Source: Hymenobacter chitinivorans DSM 11115 (lineage in GTDB: Bacteria; Bacteroidota; Bacteroidia; Cytophagales; Hymenobacteraceae). Taken from it: DNA of 64,000 bases. Under the pieces are notes generated by a model. The model saw nothing but the letters and a program-made list of their open reading frames with translations. It ran no database searches and was not told the origin of the DNA. The stretch covers positions 496,001 to 560,000 of the forward strand of contig NZ_PGFA01000002.1 in the NCBI RefSeq assembly GCF_002797555.1, written 5' to 3'. This document shows, in pieces, positions 58,509-64,000 of this stretch (its first letter is position 1; every line of letters starts with the position of its first letter). The position numbers and the translations under genes were made by a program.

Positions 58509-61500
58509 ATGCGTCCATTCCTGTTAAGCCTGCTGGCTCTGCTGATGTTATTTTCCAGTGGTTCTTCCCGTTCTCTTCCCCCCGGCAGCGGCGGGCCCAA
58601 CTCTAAAAAGTGGCAGCAGGTCGACCAGCTGCTGAAAAAAGACCAGACGGCCTCGGCCGCTAAGCTGGTAGAGGAGCTCTACCGCGCTGCCCGCCAGCGT
58701 CAGGACACGCCCGAGTACCTGCGGGCCCTGCTCTACAAGCTGCGCCTGCTGGAAGCCAAGGAGGAAAACGCCGACGTAAAGAGCATTGCGCTGGTGGAAG
58801 CTGATGTGAAAACCGCTCAGTTTCCGGCCCGGCCCATCCTGCACAGTTTGCTGGCCCAGCTCTACGCCCAGTATTACGACGCCCACCGCTACCAGCTCTA
58901 CAACCGCACGGCCACGGCCCCCAATGCCGCCGACGCCAGCGCGGCTGATATCCAGACCTGGGACGCAGCCCGCCTGGGCAGCGCCGTGGTGCAGCACTAC
59001 CGGGCCTCGCTCCACGACGAGCCCCGGCGCCAGCAGAAGCTGCAGCTCGCAGCCCTGGGCTACGCAGTGCGGGGCGGCACCACTGAAAGCCGGCAACTGC
59101 GCCCCACGCTCTACGACCTGCTGGCCCACCGCGCCATCGAGGGCCTGGGCAACGACGAGTTCTATATTACCACGCCCGCCGCGCAGTTTGAGCTTCAGGA
59201 CCCGGCCTTGTTCGGGCCCGCCGCCGACTTTGCCCGCCTGCCCTTGACGGCGCCGGCCGCCGACTCGCTCAACGGCCAGTTTCACGCCCTGCAGGCCTTG
59301 CAGCAGCTTACCGCTTTCCGCCTCACCGAGGCGGCCAACCCCGCCGCCCTGGCCGACGTGACGCTGAAGCGGCTGCGCTTCGTGCACCAGCACGCGCAAA
59401 TGGCCGACAAAGACGCCCTCTACCGCGCGGCCCTGGCCCGGGAGGCGGAGGTCTACCAGAGCCTGCCGATTTCGACGGAGTTTATGGCCGAGCAGGCCCT
59501 GAGCCTGGAAGAAACCGAGCCGGCCAAAGCCCACGAGTTGGCTTTGCTGGCCGAAAACCGCTTCCCCAAATCGGTGGGTGGGCGGCGGGCGGCTTCGCTG
59601 CGCCAGCGCCTGGAAGCCGTGGAGCTAGACTTTACCACCGAGGAAGTGGTGTTGCCCGGCCAGCCCTGGCTGCTGAAGCTCGACGTGCGCAATGCCCCGC
59701 AGCTGTATGCCAAAGCCTACCGGGTAAGCACGGCCCAGGCGGTGCGCACCCGCTTCGACGATACCGACGGGGAAGCCCTGGACTTCCGCAAAACCTACGC
59801 CCGAGCCCTGGCGGCCAAACCCGCCGCCGCCTGGCCCCTGGACCTGGCCGGCCCCACGGATTACCGCCGCCACTCGGTGCAGCACGCCGGCCCGGCGCTG
59901 CCGGTTGGGCATTACGTAATAGTAATCAGCACCACGGCGGAAAATGCTACCAAAGAGCAGGCTGGCATCAGCACCGCCTACGCCGAGCTGACGGCCAGCT
60001 CCCTGAGCCAGGTCCGCCGGAGCTCCGCCCAGGAAGGGCCCGAAGTGCTGGTGCTGGACCGGCAAAATGGCCAGCCCCGAAGCGGGGTTACGGTGTTGCC
60101 TTTCTTTCAGTACTACGACCAGAAAGCCCGCCAGTACAAGCGGCGCCGCGGCCCGGCCCAGACGACTACCGCCGACGGCCTGAGCCAGGTCCGGCTGGGC
60201 CCGGCCACGGGTGACAACCTACTGCTGCAGGCGGTGCTGCTCACCCAAGGCACCGACTCCCTGCTGACCGGGGAAGACGGCGGCTATAGTCCGCGCTACA
60301 ACCGCCAGCAGCTGGGCGAGACGGTACAGCGCCAGGTTTTCCTCTACACCGACCGCGCCATCTACCGGCCCGGACAGACGCTTTACTTCAAGGGCATTGC
60401 TACCGAAACCCGGGCCGGCAAATCCGTTTTGCTCACCAAGCTGCCCGTGACGGTGCACCTGCGGGACGTGAACGGGCAGGCCGTCCAGACCCTGTCCTTT
60501 GTCAGCTCTGACTTCGGCTCCTTCCACGGCTCTTTGGTACTGCCCACGGGCTTGCTCAACGGCGAAATGAGCCTGCAAACCGACTTGGGCAACGCCAGCT
60601 TCGCCGTGGAAGACTACAAGCGCCCCACGTTCCAGGTCACCTTCGAGCCCGTGCCGGGTACGCCCGTGCTGGGCCAGACCGTAACCGTGCGCGGCAAAGC
60701 CACGGCCTACGCCGGCCAGCCCATCGACGGGGCTACGGTGCAGTACCGGGTGGTGCGCCGCACGCTGTGGCCCCTGTTTGGCCGCGGCTTTGGTGGCCCC
60801 CGCGGGCCGGGACAAGTGGAAATCCTGAGCGGAACCACCCAGACCGATTCGGCGGGCGGCTTCACGGTGCAGTTTGTGGCCAAAGGCGAGGCCTTACCCG
60901 CCGGTAAGCGCGGCCCCTGGCAGCCCGGCTACGGCTTCGAAATTACGGCCGACGTAACCGACGCGGCTGGCGAAACCCGCACCGGGGAGCAGAGCGTGAG
61001 TATTGGGGCCGACGCGCTGAGTTTGCGCTTGGAAATGCCCGAGCTGATAAACCGCGAAAAGCTGCCGCTCCTGCGCCTGCTCAGCACCAACGCGGCCGGC
61101 ACCCCGCAGCCGACCCGCGGGCAGCTGCGCCTCTACCGCCTCACGCCGCCCGCCGCCGGCTGGCGCCCCCGCCCCTGGCCGCGGCCCGAGCGCGAAGCCC
61201 TGAGCCGGGAGGAGTTTAAGCGCCAGTTTTCGCTCGACGCCTACGGCCGGGAAGACAACGACAGCACCTGGGCCCGCACGCTGGTGCTGTCCCAGGAATT
61301 TGACACTGAGAAAAGCCCCTTGCTGACCACGCTGCCCGCCGCACTGGCCCAGCAAGCGCCGGGCCGCTACCTACTCGAAGCCACGGCTAGCCCGGGCAAG
61401 GAGCCGGTGAAAGCCGAGCACTACTTTACGCTGTACTCGGCTACGGTGGCCACGCTGCCGCTGCCGGCGCCCAACTGGTTTGTGGCCCTGCAAGACAGCG

Positions 61501-64000
61501 TGGCGCCGGGCCAGCCTGCCCGCTTCCTGGTGGGCAGCTCCGAGGCTGGGGCCCGCATCCTGCTGGAGGCTGAAGCCCAGGGCGAAACCCTGCGCCGCGA
61601 GTGGCTGACGCTGGCTGCCAATGAGCAGCGCGTAATCGAAATTCCAGTGGCCCTGGCCCTAGACGGGGAGCAGCTGTATGTGCATATCACTCAGGTGCGC
61701 GACAACCGCCTGTACCTGCACACGGCCCAGGTGCAGGTGGCCACGCCGCCCGCCCCGCTGGTGCTGAGCGTAGCCACGTTTCGCGACAAACTCCAGCCGG
61801 GCCAGAAGGAAACCTGGCGGGTGACCATTCACCAAGCCGACGGCAAGCCCGCCGCGGCCGAGCTGCTGGCCACGCTCTACGACAAGTCGCTGGACGTTTT
61901 CCGGCCTCATTCCTTGCTGCCGCTGGCGTTTCCGGGTACTTATCATCCCGCCTCCTTGGCTTGGAACGGGCGCTTTGGAACGGAGGAATCGACGACCCTG
62001 TTCGGCGGCAGCCCCGGCTATGGGTCGGGCTTCTGGCGGCTGTATCCGGGTATCAACTGGTGGGGCTACTTGGCTGAAACGGAAAATGGGGTAAACGAGG
62101 AAATTCCCGACCAGGAAGAACTGGAGGATAAGGTGGTGGCCACGCAAACAGTAAAAGGTAACACAGATGCCCCAGACCGGTTTGGTAGTGCTCGACGGGC
62201 TGCGCCGATGGCGGCGAAAGCCGAAGTAATGCGGATGGCCGACTCCCAGGCCATGGCCGGCAACAGTGCCCCGGCACCAGCTTCACCACCTGCTGCTGGC
62301 GCTGCACCTCAGCCTGACCTATCGGCCGTACAGGCCCGCAAGGACTTTCGCGAAACGGCCTTCTGGCTGCCCGACCTGCGCACCAACGCCCAGGGCGAAA
62401 CCGTGCTCGAATTCCAGATGCCCGAAGCCGTGACCCGCTGGCAGCTGCTGGCCCTGGCCCACGACCAGCAGCTGCACAGCGGCTTGCTACAGCGGGAATT
62501 AGTGACGCAAAAACAGCTGCAGGTAACGCCCAACGCCCCGCGCTTTTTCCGGGAAGGCGACCAGCTGCGCTTCTCGGCCAAGCTCAGCAACCTCACCGAC
62601 CAGCCCCTGAGCGGCACGGCCCAGCTCTTTCTCTTCGATGCCCGCACCCAGCAGCCAGTGGAAGCCCGGGTGCTGAAAAGTGCCCCCCAACTGCCGTTTT
62701 CCCTGCCCGCCAACCAAAGTGCCTCCGTCAGTTGGGAGCTGACTATTCCCGAAACCGCCGAGGGCCAGCTGCCCCTGGAGGCCCTGACCTACCGCGTCGT
62801 GGCCCAGGGCCAGGCTACAGCTACTGCCATCGGGAAGAAGCCCAAGCGCACCAAAAACCAGAAACCAACAACCAATACCCAACAGCCAGTCTTCTCCGAC
62901 GGGGAGGAAAATACCCTGCCGGTGCTGCCCAACCGGATTCTCATCACCGAAAGTCTGCCCTTGCCCATCGTGGGGCCGGCCACCCGGGAGTTTGAGCTTA
63001 AAAAGCTGACCAGCACCACTTCGGCCACCCGCCGCAACTACTCCCTGACGCTGGAAATGACCCAGAACCCGGCCTGGTACGCGGTGCAGGCCCTGCCGTA
63101 CCTGACCGAGTATCCCTACGAATGCTCGGAGCAGGTCTTTAGTCGTTTGTATGCCAACTTGCTGGCGGCCAAAATTCTGCAGAGCAACCCCCGCATCCGG
63201 CCAGTGCTGGACGAGTGGAAGCGGGCTGCTCAAAGCGGCGACAAGGCTGCCCTGACCAGCAAGCTGGAGCAAAACCAGGAGCTGAAAAGCCTGCTGCTCC
63301 AGGAAACGCCCTGGGTGCGCGACGCCCAATCGGAAACCGAGCGGATGCGCCGCCTCACGGAGCTCTTCGACGAAACCCGCCTCAAAACCGAAACCAGCCG
63401 GGCCTTGACCAAGCTGGCCAAGATGCAGAGTCCGAATGGGGCCTTCCCTTGGTTTGAGCGGATGCCCGATGACCGCTACATCACCCAGCTCATCGTGGCC
63501 GGCTTCGGCAAATTGCAGCGCCTGGGCGCCTTCTCGGCCACTCAGGACGCCCAAGCCGGCCCGATTCTGAGCCGGGCGTTGAGCTACCTCGACAAGCAGC
63601 TACAGCACGACTACGCCGAGCTGCGCCGCCAGAAAGGCGTGGATTTGAAGCAGAATCACCTCCACGACCTGCAGATTCAGGCCCTGTACGCCCGCAGCTT
63701 CTGGCCCGCGCCGGCCCTGGCCCGCGCCGACCAGCCCGCCTACGCTTACTACCAGCAGCAGGCCGCCGCGTTCTGGCCCGACCAGACGCGCTACCTCCAG
63801 GCCCAGATTGCCCTGGCTTTGCACCGCCAGAAAGCGCAGCCCGCCGCCGTAAAAGACATTCTGACGGCCCTGGCCCAAAACGCCCTGCACTCCGACGAGC
63901 TGGGCATGTACTGGAAGGAAGTGCGCGGCGGCTACTACTGGCGCGAGGCCCCGACCGAAACCCAGGCCACGCTCATCGAAGCCTTCGACGAGGTGCAGAA
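58509..64000 (+). CDS. Alpha-2-macroglobulin family protein, cut by window edge
   Basis: A very large envelope protein (1830 residues visible, open at the window edge) of the bacterial alpha-2-macroglobulin family, thought to trap or inhibit foreign proteases in the periplasm. Signal peptide 1-20, then a helical N-terminal region. The MG2-type FLYTDRAIYRPGQTLYFKG is near residue 615. The bait and MG domains follow, with a low-complexity AlaPro-rich stretch near 1230-1270. The thioester segment reads YPYECSEQV, Cys1539 to Gln1542, so the reactive Cys-Gln pair is present. The C-terminal toroid (LYARSFWPAPAL ... YWKEVRGGYYW) is cut. A Lys/Asn-rich insert at 62835-62905 looks unlike its surroundings. 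Confidence 0.94.
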   Translation, partial: MRPFLLSLLALLMLFSSGSSRSLPPGSGGPNSKKWQQVDQLLKKDQTASAAKLVEELYRAARQRQDTPEYLRALLYKLRLLEAKEENADVKSIALVEADVKTAQFPARPILHSLLAQLYAQYYDAHRYQLYNRTATAPNAADASAADIQTWDAARLGSAVVQHYRASLHDEPRRQQKLQLAALGYAVRGGTTESRQLRPTLYDLLAHRAIEGLGNDEFYITTPAAQFELQDPALFGPAADFARLPLTAPAADSLNGQFHALQALQQLTAFRLTEAANPAALADVTLKRLRFVHQHAQMADKDALYRAALAREAEVYQSLPISTEFMAEQALSLEETEPAKAHELALLAENRFPKSVGGRRAASLRQRLEAVELDFTTEEVVLPGQPWLLKLDVRNAPQLYAKAYRVSTAQAVRTRFDDTDGEALDFRKTYARALAAKPAAAWPLDLAGPTDYRRHSVQHAGPALPVGHYVIVISTTAENATKEQAGISTAYAELTASSLSQVRRSSAQEGPEVLVLDRQNGQPRSGVTVLPFFQYYDQKARQYKRRRGPAQTTTADGLSQVRLGPATGDNLLLQAVLLTQGTDSLLTGEDGGYSPRYNRQQLGETVQRQVFLYTDRAIYRPGQTLYFKGIATETRAGKSVLLTKLPVTVHLRDVNGQAVQTLSFVSSDFGSFHGSLVLPTGLLNGEMSLQTDLGNASFAVEDYKRPTFQVTFEPVPGTPVLGQTVTVRGKATAYAGQPIDGATVQYRVVRRTLWPLFGRGFGGPRGPGQVEILSGTTQTDSAGGFTVQFVAKGEALPAGKRGPWQPGYGFEITADVTDAAGETRTGEQSVSIGADALSLRLEMPELINREKLPLLRLLSTNAAGTPQPTRGQLRLYRLTPPAAGWRPRPWPRPEREALSREEFKRQFSLDAYGREDNDSTWARTLVLSQEFDTEKSPLLTTLPAALAQQAPGRYLLEATASPGKEPVKAEHYFTLYSATVATLPLPAPNWFVALQDSVAPGQPARFLVGSSEAGARILLEAEAQGETLRREWLTLAANEQRVIEIPVALALDGEQLYVHITQVRDNRLYLHTAQVQVATPPAPLVLSVATFRDKLQPGQKETWRVTIHQADGKPAAAELLATLYDKSLDVFRPHSLLPLAFPGTYHPASLAWNGRFGTEESTTLFGGSPGYGSGFWRLYPGINWWGYLAETENGVNEEIPDQEELEDKVVATQTVKGNTDAPDRFGSARRAAPMAAKAEVMRMADSQAMAGNSAPAPASPPAAGAAPQPDLSAVQARKDFRETAFWLPDLRTNAQGETVLEFQMPEAVTRWQLLALAHDQQLHSGLLQRELVTQKQLQVTPNAPRFFREGDQLRFSAKLSNLTDQPLSGTAQLFLFDARTQQPVEARVLKSAPQLPFSLPANQSASVSWELTIPETAEGQLPLEALTYRVVAQGQATATAIGKKPKRTKNQKPTTNTQQPVFSDGEENTLPVLPNRILITESLPLPIVGPATREFELKKLTSTTSATRRNYSLTLEMTQNPAWYAVQALPYLTEYPYECSEQVFSRLYANLLAAKILQSNPRIRPVLDEWKRAAQSGDKAALTSKLEQNQELKSLLLQETPWVRDAQSETERMRRLTELFDETRLKTETSRALTKLAKMQSPNGAFPWFERMPDDRYITQLIVAGFGKLQRLGAFSATQDAQAGPILSRALSYLDKQLQHDYAELRRQKGVDLKQNHLHDLQIQALYARSFWPAPALARADQPAYAYYQQQAAAFWPDQTRYLQAQIALALHRQKAQPAAVKDILTALAQNALHSDELGMYWKEVRGGYYWREAPTETQATLIEAFDEVQ
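62851..62889. repeat. Low-complexity word stretch inside alpha-2-macroglobulin
   Basis: Words ACCAGAAACC, AACAACC and AATACCCAACAGCC encode KNQKPTTNTQQP. Base composition and style differ from the neighbouring codons and recall the word-repeat arms elsewhere in the window. Only one arm is seen, so the link is tentative. Confidence 0.4.

Noticed and set aside
62499..63554. 351-codon minus-strand frame opposite alpha-2-macroglobulin
   Set aside because: Antisense shadow of a strongly recognised protein.
1..64000. tRNA, rRNA, insertion sequences or prophage genes
   Set aside because: None could be recognised on either strand by reading; no transposase, integrase or attachment-site duplication seen.

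Overview
The window looks like chromosome from a GC-rich member of the Bacteroidota, most probably a Hymenobacter-like cytophagalean. This is inferred from the gene set, not from any search. The signs are Bacteroidota-type promoters (TAnnTTTG -7 boxes, best ahead of 42022 and 49771), type IX secretion sorting tails (cupredoxin at 37622, S8 peptidase at 45968), the gliding lipoprotein GldH, a PorE-like OmpA protein, the alternative Bacteroidota GlmU, a Cys-rich RicT and a GWxTD protein. No rRNA, tRNA, CRISPR array, prophage or transposase was seen. Most of the window is ordinary core genome with short intergenic gaps and many hairpin terminators.

Layout. 1-4300: 5' part of SecD(F), a small exported protein, uridine kinase, RdgB, a secreted FN3-like protein and zinc-independent L31. 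4518-11041: alternative GlmU, an unknown protein, DNA polymerase III delta prime, HemC, a DUF2238 membrane protein, a cyclophilin and an RmlD-like reductase. 11505-17468: an accessory-looking island. It holds an oligopeptide-type ABC importer (lipoprotein and two permeases, no ATPase), a 54-codon peptide gene immediately upstream, and a divergent TPR-like protein. 17465-23476: an exported Ala/Pro-rich protein, then a co-directional set of TPR protein, PorE-like OmpA, REC-Hpt and LytTR regulator. 23643-31218: bacilliredoxin, M3 peptidase, RecQ, KdsD and mannose-1-phosphate guanylyltransferase. 31311-39257 (minus): a barrel-like protein, RlmB, GWxTD protein, a large DUF2723 membrane protein, a T9SS cupredoxin and BirA. 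39299-48613 (plus): RsfS, FtsH, LutC-like, LpxH, a propeller-like protein, a zinc alcohol dehydrogenase and a T9SS S8 peptidase. 48965-58085: an M57 lipoprotein peptidase, RicT-GldH, two cold-shock proteins, an NmrA-like reductase, a propeller lipoprotein, a PAP2 phosphatase, a triple-HhH protein and DinB. 58509-64000: a truncated alpha-2-macroglobulin.

Main points of interest. (1) The 54-residue ORF ending in a Gly-rich, Trp-containing tail, with an Opp-type importer and a divergent TPR-like protein, has the parts list of a peptide export/re-import signalling system of the RRNPP kind. This is a hypothesis: no ATPase and no clear DNA-binding domain are visible. (2) Several low-complexity word-repeat arms lie in opposite orientation. 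Two such pairs flank a hairpin terminator exactly between neighbouring genes (3271-3440 and 24070-24228), and others lie inside coding sequence (43435-43553 and, less surely, 62851-62889). (3) Four copies of a degenerate 22-bp repeat lie near 26480-26568, close to a REP-like inverted repeat. (4) The S8 peptidase appears to carry Glu where the catalytic Asp is expected.
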